Notes under the pieces: model-generated | Database searches by the model: none | What the model saw: only the letters and a program-made list of their open reading frames with translations | Told to the model about the DNA's origin: nothing | DNA from: an uncultured Nostocoides sp. | GTDB lineage: Bacteria; Actinomycetota; Actinomycetes; Actinomycetales; Dermatophilaceae | Assembly: GCA_937873315.1 (NCBI GenBank) | Contig: CALMQX010000033.1 | Location: forward strand, 248,001 to 312,000 | Length of the DNA stretch: 64,000 nt | Reading direction: 5' to 3' | Translations under genes and position numbers: made by a program | In this document: one piece after another, positions 45,792 through 53,509 of the stretch | Layout of the letters: each line of letters starts with the position of its first letter | Numbering within the stretch: position 1 is the first letter of the stretch

Positions 45792-46300
45792 GCCCGGGCC
45801 GCCTTGGCCAACTCACTGAGGCGGCCCTGAGCGGCGCCGCGCCAGAGATGGCAAATGGCCAACGCGAGAGCGTCCGCGGCATCGGCCGGTCGGGGTGCCT
45901 CATTCAGGCCCAGAATGCGCGCCACCATCGAGCCGACCTGGGCCTTCTCGGCGCGACCGGTACCGGTGACGGAGGCTTTGACCTCGGTCGGAGTGTGGAA
46001 GGCGACCGGGATGCCGCGCTTGCCGGCCGTGAGCAGAGCGATCGCGGTGGCGTGCGCAGTGGTCATCACCGACTGCACATTAACGTCGGCGAATACCCGC
46101 TCGATGGCCACCACCTCCGGGGTGAATCGCTCCATCCAGCGGTCTAACTCGCTCTCCAGAAAAACCAGCCGCTCACCTGGCTCGGCGTCGCTGGGAGTGC
46201 GAACCACACCCACAGCCACCAGGCTCGCCCTCCCGGGCCGTCCCTCGACGACGCCGAGGCCACATCGGGTCAAGCCCGGGTCGACACCGAGGACGCGCAC
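45788..46300 (-). CDS. ruvC: Crossover junction endodeoxyribonuclease RuvC
   Basis: This 170-aa resolvase cuts Holliday junctions. The catalytic acids are in [25 protein letters not shown] and the C-terminal [15 protein letters not shown] 46300 has AAGGAG seven bases upstream. An ideal LexA box lies 19 bp before the start, so the ruvCAB operon is expected to be DNA-damage induced. Confidence 0.96.
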   Translation of the reverse strand: MRVLGVDPGLTRCGLGVVEGRPGRASLVAVGVVRTPSDAEPGERLVFLESELDRWMERFTPEVVAIERVFADVNVQSVMTTAHATAIALLTAGKRGIPVAFHTPTEVKASVTGTGRAEKAQVGSMVARILGLNEAPRPADAADALALAICHLWRGAAQGRLSELAKAARA

Positions 46301-46318
46301 GTGAGGGCTCCTTAACTA

Positions 46319-46330
46319 GAACACATGTTC
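46319..46330. promoter_or_regulatory. LexA (SOS) operator before ruvCAB
   Basis: GAACACATGTTC is a perfect GAAC-N4-GTTC palindrome, the core of the SOS box used by LexA in actinobacteria. It is 19 bp upstream of ruvC GTG 46300 and adjacent to a TAGTTA word, so LexA would block polymerase. ruv genes are established SOS members in mycobacteria. Confidence 0.8.
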
Positions 46331-46380
46331 GTACGTCAGGCTACCCAGGCGCAGCGAGTCGGGCCGGCAAGGACACGCGC

Positions 46381-47139
46381 CTACTCGGCCTCGAGCTGGG
46401 CCAGGATCTCGTCCGGGATGTCGCCATTGGCGAAGACGTCCTGGACGTCGTCGGAGTCCTCGAGGGCTTCGATAACCCGGATCATCCGCTTGGCGCCGTC
46501 AAGGTCTAGCGGGACCTCCAGATTGGGCACCCAGGACGCCTCGGCCGAGTCGTAGTCGATGCCCGCCTCCTGCAGAGCGGTCCGCACTGCGATGACATCG
46601 GTGGCCTCGGAGACGACTTCCCAGGTCTCGCCGTTGTCGTTGACCTCCTCGGCGCCTGCATCGAGCACCACCTCGAGCAGCGCGTCCTCGTCGGGGGCGG
46701 CCGACTTCGGCACGATCACGACGCCCTTACGGGTGAAGATGTAGGCCACCGAGCCCGGGTCCGCCAGATTGCCGCCATTGCGGGTCAACGCGGTGCGCAC
46801 TTCGGCTGCGGCGCGATTGCGGTTATCCGTGAGGCACTCGATGAGCAGGGCGACACCACCGGGGGCATAGCCCTCGTAGGTGATGTTCTGCCAGTCCGCT
46901 CCCCCGGCTTCGGCGCCCGAGCCGCGCTTGACCGCGCGGTCGATGTTGTCATTGGGAACCGAGGACTTCTTGGCCTTGTAGATCGCGTCCCACAGGGTGG
47001 GGTTCCCCTCGGGGTCACCGCCGCCCTGCTTGGCCGCCACCTCGATGTTCTTGATCAACTTGGCGAAGAGCTTGCCGCGCTTGGCGTCGATGGCCGCCTT
47101 CTTGTGCTTAGTGGTCGCCCATTTGGAGTGGCCGCTCAT
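46381..47139 (-). CDS. yebC: YebC/PmpR family DNA-binding regulator
   Basis: This 252-aa protein has the family start [37 protein letters not shown], the [11 protein letters not shown] segment, the [14 protein letters not shown] motif and the [11 protein letters not shown] region, then the acidic C terminus. Members act as transcription regulators or translation factors. It is upstream of ruvC, a conserved position, and its ATG overlaps the pdxT stop codon by 4 nt. Confidence 0.95.
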   Translation of the reverse strand: MSGHSKWATTKHKKAAIDAKRGKLFAKLIKNIEVAAKQGGGDPEGNPTLWDAIYKAKKSSVPNDNIDRAVKRGSGAEAGGADWQNITYEGYAPGGVALLIECLTDNRNRAAAEVRTALTRNGGNLADPGSVAYIFTRKGVVIVPKSAAPDEDALLEVVLDAGAEEVNDNGETWEVVSEATDVIAVRTALQEAGIDYDSAEASWVPNLEVPLDLDGAKRMIRVIEALEDSDDVQDVFANGDIPDEILAQLEAE

Positions 47140-47744
47140 GCCCTGTCCTTCACGATCGCAACGAAATAGGCGTGCACGCGGTGGTCACCGGTCACTTCCG
47201 GATGGAAGGAGGTCGCCATGACAGCGCCCTGCACGACGGCCACGATCCTACCTGCCGCTGGCCCTTCCTCCACCCGAGCCAGCACCTGTGCCGCGGGACC
47301 AATCTCCTCCACCCAAGGGGCCCGAATGAACACCGCCCGTACCGGCTCCGGCCCCAGTTCACGGATGTGCAGATCCTCCTCGAAGGAGTCCACCTGACGG
47401 CCGAAGGCGTTGCGCCGGACCGTGATGTCGAGCCCACCCAGGGTCTGTTGATCCGGACGGGCATCGGCGATTCGATCCGCGAGCATGATCATCCCGGCGC
47501 AGGAGCCATACACCGGCAGCCCACCGGCGATCCGGCTGCGCAGCGGCTCCTGCAAGTCGAAGGCCCGGACGAGCTTGTCCATCGTCGTGGACTCGCCGCC
47601 GGGGATGACCAGGCCGTCGATCTGCTCCAGTTCGCTCGGGCGGCGCACTGCGGTGGTGCGGGCCCCGGCAGCCTCCAGGACGTGGCGATGCTCGCGGACG
47701 TCGCCTTGGACTGCCAGGACACCGATGGTGGGAATGCCGATCAC
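47136..47744 (-). CDS. pdxT: Pyridoxal 5'-phosphate synthase glutaminase subunit PdxT
   Basis: This 202-aa class I glutaminase feeds ammonia to PdxS for PLP synthesis. The nucleophile cysteine is in [11 protein letters not shown], the oxyanion GGESTTM motif is present, and the His-Glu pair is in [14 protein letters not shown]. The GTG start is preceded by TAGGCT eight bases upstream, a leaderless arrangement. It is divergent from kynU; pdxS lies on the same strand beyond kynU. Confidence 0.95.
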   Translation of the reverse strand: MIGIPTIGVLAVQGDVREHRHVLEAAGARTTAVRRPSELEQIDGLVIPGGESTTMDKLVRAFDLQEPLRSRIAGGLPVYGSCAGMIMLADRIADARPDQQTLGGLDITVRRNAFGRQVDSFEEDLHIRELGPEPVRAVFIRAPWVEEIGPAAQVLARVEEGPAAGRIVAVVQGAVMATSFHPEVTGDHRVHAYFVAIVKDRA

Positions 47745-47785
47745 GGCGACAGAGCCTACGGCCTTGGGCGCAGTAGTCTGCCCTC
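47745..47785. promoter_or_regulatory. Divergent leaderless promoters of pdxT and kynU
   Basis: Leftward, TAGGCT (47758-47753) is eight bases from the pdxT GTG 47744. Rightward, TAGTCT (47774-47779) is six bases from the kynU ATG 47786. Neither gene has a ribosome binding site in the 41-bp spacer. Confidence 0.5.
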
Positions 47786-49039
47786 ATGACGGGCGTCACA
47801 GCAACGACAGACCTGGACGGGCGGGCTCGAGACCTCGATGCGGACTTTGCCGACACCGACTTGCGGGGCCGCTTCCGACTCCCCGCCGACACGGTCTACC
47901 TGGATGGCAACTCGCTGGGCGCCCTGCCCATCGGGGTGGCAGAAGCGGTCGCCGATGTCGTCCAACGCCAGTGGGGCCAGGACCTCATCGCCAGCTGGAA
48001 TACCGCGGACTGGTGGGGTGCACCGGGTCGGGTCGGTGACCGGATCGGCCAGATCGTGGGGGCTTCTCCGGGGCAGATCGCCTGCGGAGACTCCACCACC
48101 CTGAACTTGTACAAGGCCGTCGTCGGCGCCCTCCGGATGCGCCGGGGATCCCCGGTCGTGCTCACCGACCCGGACTCCTTCCCCACGGACTGCTATATCA
48201 CCGAGGCCGCGGCGCGCGACGCCGGTGGCCGAGTGGAGTACGTCCGTCCCGCGGATGCCCCGGCCCGCCTGCGTGAGTTGGCCGGCCAGGTGGCGCTGGC
48301 GGCATACAGCTCGGTGGACTACCGCACCGGCGAGTTGTGGGACCTGCCGGCCATCACCCGGGCGGCCCACGAGGTGGGTGCCCTGGTGTGCTGGGACCTC
48401 TGCCACAGCGCGGGGGTTCTGGACGTGGCGCTGGATGCTCACGAGGTCGACCTGGCGGTCGGCTGTGGGTACAAGTACCTCAATGGGGGTCCGGGTGCTC
48501 CGGCATTTCTGTATGTGGCGCAGCGGCATCTCGATGATTTCGACCAACCGCTGACCGGGTGGAACGGCCATGCCAGGCCCTTTGCGATGAGCCAGACCTA
48601 TGAGCCGGCGCGATCCATCACCAGGGCCAGGGTTGGGACGCCCCCGTTGTTGGGCATGCTGGCCCTCGAGGCTGCACTGGGGGTCTACGACGCACTGGCG
48701 ATGAGTGCGGTGCGTGCGCGTTCCCTCTCGCTCACCGGCTTCTTCATGGACTGCTTGGGAGCCCTGTGCCCGAGCGTCGAGGTGGCCACGCCGCGCGAGC
48801 CGGGCCGTCGAGGCTCGCAGGTCTCGCTCCGGCATCCGCAGGCGTATGCCGTGGTGCAGGCGCTGATCGCGCGCGGCGTGATCGGTGACTTCCGTGAGCC
48901 GGACATCGTGCGGCTCGGGTTTGCCCCGCTCTACCTCACCCACGCCGAGGTCTTGCGGGCCGCGCTGCACCTGCAAGCAGTTCTCGAGGGGGCCGAGTTC
49001 GAGCGGCCCGAGTTCGCCGCCCGAAACGCGGTCACCTGA
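47786..49039 (+). CDS. kynU: Kynureninase
   Basis: This 417-aa PLP enzyme hydrolyses kynurenine to anthranilate and alanine. The VYLDGNSLGALP start, the NTADWWGAPGRVGDRIGQIVGA segment, the DSTTLNLYKA loop and the PLP lysine in VGCGYKYLNGGPGAPAFLY are diagnostic, as is the GWNGHARPFAMSQTYEPA region. No other kynurenine-pathway gene is in the window. It stands as a single plus-strand gene between pdxT and pdxS, whose product makes its cofactor. A strong hairpin follows it. Confidence 0.93.
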   Translation: MTGVTATTDLDGRARDLDADFADTDLRGRFRLPADTVYLDGNSLGALPIGVAEAVADVVQRQWGQDLIASWNTADWWGAPGRVGDRIGQIVGASPGQIACGDSTTLNLYKAVVGALRMRRGSPVVLTDPDSFPTDCYITEAAARDAGGRVEYVRPADAPARLRELAGQVALAAYSSVDYRTGELWDLPAITRAAHEVGALVCWDLCHSAGVLDVALDAHEVDLAVGCGYKYLNGGPGAPAFLYVAQRHLDDFDQPLTGWNGHARPFAMSQTYEPARSITRARVGTPPLLGMLALEAALGVYDALAMSAVRARSLSLTGFFMDCLGALCPSVEVATPREPGRRGSQVSLRHPQAYAVVQALIARGVIGDFREPDIVRLGFAPLYLTHAEVLRAALHLQAVLEGAEFERPEFAARNAVT

Positions 49040-49080
49040 TCGGTGCACGGCGGCCCCTGACAATGGGCTTTGCGGCAACG

Positions 49081-49130
49081 CCAGTGGCCTGGGTTGGTGT
49101 CGTCAGGATGACACCAACCCAGGCCACTGG
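49081..49130. terminator. Perfect 21-bp hairpin between kynU and pdxS (copy A of a repeated element)
   Basis: A 21-bp perfect stem (49081-49101 with 49110-49130) encloses the loop GTCAGGAT between two converging genes. A related element is found at 61319-61368. Both are followed by GATCGTC. Confidence 0.85.
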
Positions 49131-49152
49131 GATCGTCGTTGGGGCGCCTAGG

Positions 49153-50061
49153 TCACCAACCGCGCTCAGCCAGGCGATGCGGCTGCGGGATCTCCTCGAC
49201 GTTGATGCCGACCATGGCCTCGCCCAGGCCACGCGAGACCTTGGCGATCACGTCCGGGTCGTCATAGAAGGTGGTCGCCTTCACGATGGCTTCGGCGCGC
49301 TGGGCGGGGTTGCCGGACTTGAAGATGCCCGAGCCCACGAAGACGCCCTCAGCGCCCAACTGCATCATCATGGCGGCGTCAGCCGGGGTGGCAATTCCAC
49401 CAGCGGTGAAGAGCACCACCGGGAGCTTGCCAGCCTGGGCAACCTCCTTGACCAGCTCATAGGGCGCCTGCAACTCCTTGGCGGCCACGTAGAGCTCGTC
49501 CTCGGGCAGGTTCTGCAGGCGGCGGATCTCCTGGCGGATCTGGCGCATGTGCGTGGTGGCATTGGAGACATCGCCAGTGCCAGCCTCGCCCTTGGAGCGG
49601 ATCATGGCCGCGCCCTCGGTGATTCGGCGCAGGGCCTCGCCCAGGTTGGTGGCGCCGCACACAAAGGGAACCGTGAAGGCCCACTTGTCGATGTGATTGC
49701 TGTAATCCGCGGGGGTCAGCACCTCGGACTCGTCGATGTAGTCAACTCCCAAGGACTGCAGCACCTGGGCCTCGACGAAATGGCCGATCCGCGCCTTAGC
49801 CATCACCGGGATGGACACGGTGGCGATGATGCCGTCGATCATGTCCGGGTCGCTCATCCGCGAGACGCCGCCTTGGGCGCGGATGTCCGCGGGCACTCGC
49901 TCCAGCGCCATGACCGCGACGGCCCCGGCGTCTTCGGCGATCTTTGCCTGCTCGGGCGTGACGACATCCATGATCACCCCGCCCTTGAGCATCTCGGCCA
50001 TGCCGCGCTTAACGCGGGTGGTACCGGTGGTGGGAGCGGACTGCGGCATCTGCGAACTCAT
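49153..50061 (-). CDS. pdxS: Pyridoxal 5'-phosphate synthase lyase subunit PdxS
   Basis: This 302-aa (beta/alpha)8 enzyme builds PLP from ribose 5-phosphate, glyceraldehyde 3-phosphate and ammonia. Characteristic blocks are [19 protein letters not shown], the lysine in [29 protein letters not shown] and the [14 protein letters not shown] phosphate site. The C-terminal tail is complete. It is separated from pdxT by kynU, so the two subunits come from different transcripts. Confidence 0.96.
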   Translation of the reverse strand: MSSQMPQSAPTTGTTRVKRGMAEMLKGGVIMDVVTPEQAKIAEDAGAVAVMALERVPADIRAQGGVSRMSDPDMIDGIIATVSIPVMAKARIGHFVEAQVLQSLGVDYIDESEVLTPADYSNHIDKWAFTVPFVCGATNLGEALRRITEGAAMIRSKGEAGTGDVSNATTHMRQIRQEIRRLQNLPEDELYVAAKELQAPYELVKEVAQAGKLPVVLFTAGGIATPADAAMMMQLGAEGVFVGSGIFKSGNPAQRAEAIVKATTFYDDPDVIAKVSRGLGEAMVGINVEEIPQPHRLAERGW

Positions 50062-50082
50062 GCGCGCCAGTGTAGGTCCGAC

Positions 50083-50676
50083 TCAGCCCAGATCTGACAT
50101 GCCTGAGACGGCATCGTCGAAGACGACCGCCTCCGGCAAACTCGCGTAGCCCGCCAACCGGAAGACACGCACCACGGCCTTGGCACGCACCCGACGGACC
50201 TCGCGCACGGCCTCATTGTGGAATTTGCGAGCCATCTGCACCCGCATACTGCTGGCGCGGAGCCGGGAGTACGCCTCGGAGGCGGGCGATTCACCGGAGG
50301 TGACGTCGGCCAGCACCTCGGCGGACAGGGCGGCATTGAGAGCCTCGGTCAAATCGGTCTCCACCAGCTCGCGGCCCGCGAAGTTGGCGCCGTCGAGCGG
50401 ATCCTCGGTGGTCAAAGACTCCGTATGCCGCTCAAGAGAGGCCGTGGCGGCGTCCGCGACGATCAGCGCACTGGAGGGATCCAACTCGCCGCTCATGGCC
50501 AATTCCAAGGCGGACTCGGCACGACGGACCAGTTGAGCATCCAAGGAGAGCAGGGCGCCTTCGACCTTGGAGTGCAAACGGTCCAGCCGGGCGGCCGAGT
50601 AGGAGAGGTACCAGGCGATGGCCACCACCAGGAGGAAGAGTCCAGTGACCCATTGCAGGACGTCTACGTCAGACAC
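50083..50676 (-). CDS. LemA-like membrane protein (NUDIX partner domain without NUDIX)
   Basis: This 197-aa protein has one N-terminal membrane helix (VTGLFLLVVAIAWYLSY) and a helical domain with AARLDRLHSKVEGALLSLDAQLVRRAESALELA and a second helix pair near MARKFHNEAVREVRRVRA. The pattern recalls the N-terminal region of actinobacterial NUDIX proteins found next to pimA (mycobacterial Rv2609c) and LemA proteins, but there is no NUDIX box. The function is unknown. It lies 2 nt after pimA and 21 nt before pdxS. Confidence 0.7.
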   Translation of the reverse strand: MSDVDVLQWVTGLFLLVVAIAWYLSYSAARLDRLHSKVEGALLSLDAQLVRRAESALELAMSGELDPSSALIVADAATASLERHTESLTTEDPLDGANFAGRELVETDLTEALNAALSAEVLADVTSGESPASEAYSRLRASSMRVQMARKFHNEAVREVRRVRAKAVVRVFRLAGYASLPEAVVFDDAVSGMSDLG

Positions 50677-50678
50677 GG

Positions 50679-51875
50679 CTAGTCCTCCTCACTGCTGCGG
50701 CCGGAGCGCACCAGGCGGCCCCACAGCGTCTCGGCCTGAGGCAGGACATCGGGCTCGAAATCCTTGATATCCAAGGCCAATTCGTAGACCGCCATGATCT
50801 GCGAGGCCACCTCCGACCAGTCAAAGGTCCGGGCTCTGACCTGCCCACGGTCGGCGAGCAGGTGGCGTTCGCCTGGGTCAGCAATCAACCGACAGATGGT
50901 CTCGGCCAGCGCGGGGGCATCTCCGGCGGGGAAGGTAACGCCAGCCGGGTCGCTCCCCAGCACCCGAACGAAGGCCGAGAGGTCGCTGGCCACCACCGGG
51001 GCGCCGGCGGCCATCGCCTCGACCAGCACGATGCCGAAACTCTCGCCGCCCAGGTGCGGCGCAATGTAGAGGTCGACCGAGCGCAGCAGCGCGGCCTTGT
51101 CGGCTTCGCTGACCGCACCCAGCAGCTCCACCCGGTCACGCAGGTCTGCGGGTACCGACTTGGCCACCTCGTCGATGTCTCCCGGCCCAGCCACCAGGAT
51201 GCGCACCCCCGGGTAGCGTGCGGCGACCACCGGCAACGCCTCAAGCAGGATCGCCAAGCCCTTGCGGGGTTCATCGATGCGACCCAAGAAGGCCAAGGTC
51301 GGAGCCTGGCTCGTGCCCACGAAGCGGGGATCTCTGGGCGCCTGCGCGAAACGATCCACGTGGACGCCGTTGGGGATGACATAGGCGTCCCCCCGCAGAT
51401 GCCGCCGCACCGTGAGCCGCGCGTCTTCGGATACGGCAATCCGCGCGCGAATCTTCTCCAGAGACGGGCGCAGCAGCGGCTGGAAGGTGTGCATCGCCCG
51501 GGAGCGCGGGGTCGAGGTGTGGAAGGTCGCCACCACCGGCACGTCGGCCTGCCAGAGCGCCATGATGCTGGCGCTCGGTGTGACCGGCTCATGAAGGTGC
51601 ACCAGGTCGAAGTCTCCGCGCTCCAGCCAGCGGCCCACCCGCGCGGAGGTCACCGGGCCGAAGGTCAGTCGCGCAACCGAGCCGTTGTATCGGACCGGCA
51701 CGGCCCGCCCGCAGGAGGTGAAGTAGGGCGGCAGGTCGACGTCATCGTCGTCCGAAGGCGCCAGCACGGAGACTTCATGGCCTTGGGCGATCAGGTATTC
51801 GGCCAGGTCCCGCACGTGGAATTGGACCCCGCCCGGGACATCGAAGGAGTACGGGCAGACCAGGCCGACCTTCAT
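50679..51875 (-). CDS. pimA: Phosphatidylinositol mannosyltransferase PimA
   Basis: This 398-aa GT-B glycosyltransferase (GT4) adds the first mannose to phosphatidylinositol. The start MKVGLVCPYSFDVPGGVQFHVRDLAEYL, the HLHEPVTPSASIMALW and TFHTSTPRSRAM segments, and the C-terminal nucleotide-sugar site APHLGGESFGIVLVEAMAAGAPVVAS with the conserved glutamates are typical. It is translationally coupled (ATGA) to patA. Its presence points to a PIM-type envelope. Confidence 0.94.
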   Translation of the reverse strand: MKVGLVCPYSFDVPGGVQFHVRDLAEYLIAQGHEVSVLAPSDDDDVDLPPYFTSCGRAVPVRYNGSVARLTFGPVTSARVGRWLERGDFDLVHLHEPVTPSASIMALWQADVPVVATFHTSTPRSRAMHTFQPLLRPSLEKIRARIAVSEDARLTVRRHLRGDAYVIPNGVHVDRFAQAPRDPRFVGTSQAPTLAFLGRIDEPRKGLAILLEALPVVAARYPGVRILVAGPGDIDEVAKSVPADLRDRVELLGAVSEADKAALLRSVDLYIAPHLGGESFGIVLVEAMAAGAPVVASDLSAFVRVLGSDPAGVTFPAGDAPALAETICRLIADPGERHLLADRGQVRARTFDWSEVASQIMAVYELALDIKDFEPDVLPQAETLWGRLVRSGRSSEED

Positions 51876-52804
51876 GACGCCACCTTCGCCAGTCGGGCCG
51901 GGTCGAGGTCGGCGGTGAAGACCTTCTGGAGCATGTGCCAGTGCTCAGGTTCGGCCAGGATCTGCTCCCCCAGCACATCGACGCACGACTGGGTCATCGC
52001 CTTGACTCGCTGCGCGGTCGCACCCGTGGATGGCACCTCCACGGCCGGATGAAAGGTGATCACGATCCCCCAGCCGCTCCCTCTGCGCTCATGTCTGATG
52101 GTGACCGGATGCAGCGGCCGGCGCTCGGCCACTGCGAGGGCCGCCGGCCCCACCGCCACGCGGGCGGGCTGAGAGCACAAGGAGACCTCGATCCCCCGGC
52201 GGGTGAGATCCCGGTCGGCCAGCAACGGGATGATGCCGGGGCGCTTGGCTGCGCTGCGCAAGGCACCAAAGACGTCACCGCCACCAGTGAGGGGGTGGAT
52301 CGTCATCCCCAGCCCCTCGCGGAAGGCGAGAAACTCGGCATACATCTGCTCCGGTTCAAGCCGCTCGGCGACCGTCGTCACATGCCCCAGATCCAGGCTG
52401 CCCCAGGCGCCGGCCAGATCCCAGTTGCCGAGGTGGCCCAGGAAGGCAATCACCGAGCCGCCGCCATCGATCACCTCGCGAACCGGGGCATCGCCCTCGA
52501 CCCGAACCCGCTCGCGGATCTGCTCATGGCTCAGACCGGGCAGTCGGAAGGCCTCGCAGTAGTACCGCAGGGTCGCGCGCATGCCCGCCTTGGTGAGTTC
52601 GTCCAGCTCACGCTCGGTGAGGTCGGGGCGAATCCGGGCGTAATTGGCCCGCAACTGGGCATCGCTCCCGCGCAGATGCAGCAGGTCCGCCGCCGTGTCG
52701 AAGAGGCCGTATGCCGCCCGCTCCGGCAGGAAGCGCAGCGCCCCCCAACCAGCCCGAAAGCCCGCGACAGTCAGGGCCTCTTTGACCTGGTCCAGCGGAT
52801 TCAC
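51872..52804 (-). CDS. patA: Phosphatidylinositol mannoside acyltransferase
   Basis: This 310-aa LpxL/HtrB-type acyltransferase acylates the mannose of PIM. The HX4D motif is FLGHLGNWDLAGA, and the LLADRDLTRRGIEVSL and ERRPLHPVTIRHERRG regions are family-typical. GTG 52804 overlaps the pgsA stop codon as GTGA, and its own stop overlaps the pimA start by ATGA. The gene order pgsA-patA-pimA is the conserved PIM operon. Confidence 0.92.
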   Translation of the reverse strand: MNPLDQVKEALTVAGFRAGWGALRFLPERAAYGLFDTAADLLHLRGSDAQLRANYARIRPDLTERELDELTKAGMRATLRYYCEAFRLPGLSHEQIRERVRVEGDAPVREVIDGGGSVIAFLGHLGNWDLAGAWGSLDLGHVTTVAERLEPEQMYAEFLAFREGLGMTIHPLTGGGDVFGALRSAAKRPGIIPLLADRDLTRRGIEVSLCSQPARVAVGPAALAVAERRPLHPVTIRHERRGSGWGIVITFHPAVEVPSTGATAQRVKAMTQSCVDVLGEQILAEPEHWHMLQKVFTADLDPARLAKVAS

Positions 52805-53412
52805 GAGGCCTCTAAGGCTTGCCGACGGACCTCGAGCATGCGTTGAATCACGGTGATCAAGGACGCCACCGCGATCAGGGCGAGGACGACCCCCAGCACG
52901 ATCTCGGGGAGGAACCAGCCCACGAAACCAGCGGCGAGAAGGACCGCCACCAGCCGGTCGGCTCGTTCCGCGATGCCGACATTCGCCGTCATCCCCAGGC
53001 CCTCGGCCCGGGCCTTGGAGTAGGACACCACGCTGCCCAGGATGAGGCAGGCGAGCGCCAGCGCAGCCATCCCCGAGGAGTGCCCATCGCCGGCGTACCA
53101 GAGGACCAGCCCGCCGAAGATGGCCGCATCGCCCACGCGGTCCAAGGTCGAGTCGAGATAGGCCCCCCACTGGGTGGACCGGCCGGAACTGCGGGCCATG
53201 ATGCCGTCGATCGTGTCCGAGAACGCGAAGACGGTGATGATCAGGGTTCCGGTGAGTAGTTCGCCCCTGGGGTAGAAGCCCAGAGCTCCTGCGCACACCC
53301 CAAGGGTGCCCACGATCGTCACGATGTCTGGGCTGACGCCGAGCCGGACGAGGAGGGTAGCAATCGGGGAGAAGAGCCGCGTGAAGAAGGCTCTGGCATA
53401 CCGGTTAAGCAT
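52801..53412 (-). CDS. pgsA: CDP-alcohol phosphatidyltransferase, phosphatidylinositol-phosphate synthase type
   Basis: This 203-aa membrane enzyme has D-x2-DG-x2-AR-x8-G-x3-D-x3-D as DTIDGIMARSSG followed by GAYLDSTLDRVGD. It is positioned as the PI(P) synthase PgsA1 of the PIM operon and would make phosphatidylinositol phosphate from CDP-diacylglycerol and inositol phosphate. ATG 53412 has TAGGCT nine bases upstream on the minus strand, a loose match to the leaderless pattern. It is divergent from the EF-G2 gene. Confidence 0.9.
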   Translation of the reverse strand: MLNRYARAFFTRLFSPIATLLVRLGVSPDIVTIVGTLGVCAGALGFYPRGELLTGTLIITVFAFSDTIDGIMARSSGRSTQWGAYLDSTLDRVGDAAIFGGLVLWYAGDGHSSGMAALALACLILGSVVSYSKARAEGLGMTANVGIAERADRLVAVLLAAGFVGWFLPEIVLGVVLALIAVASLITVIQRMLEVRRQALEAS

Positions 53413-53509
53413 GATGCGGTCAGCCTAATGGCGAGAGCCCGGGGTGGCGCGATGGCGACGCGGCCTGTCGGACTTGTGTCCCGGGTCCAAGAGGAGAAAT
53501 GTAAGGCCC

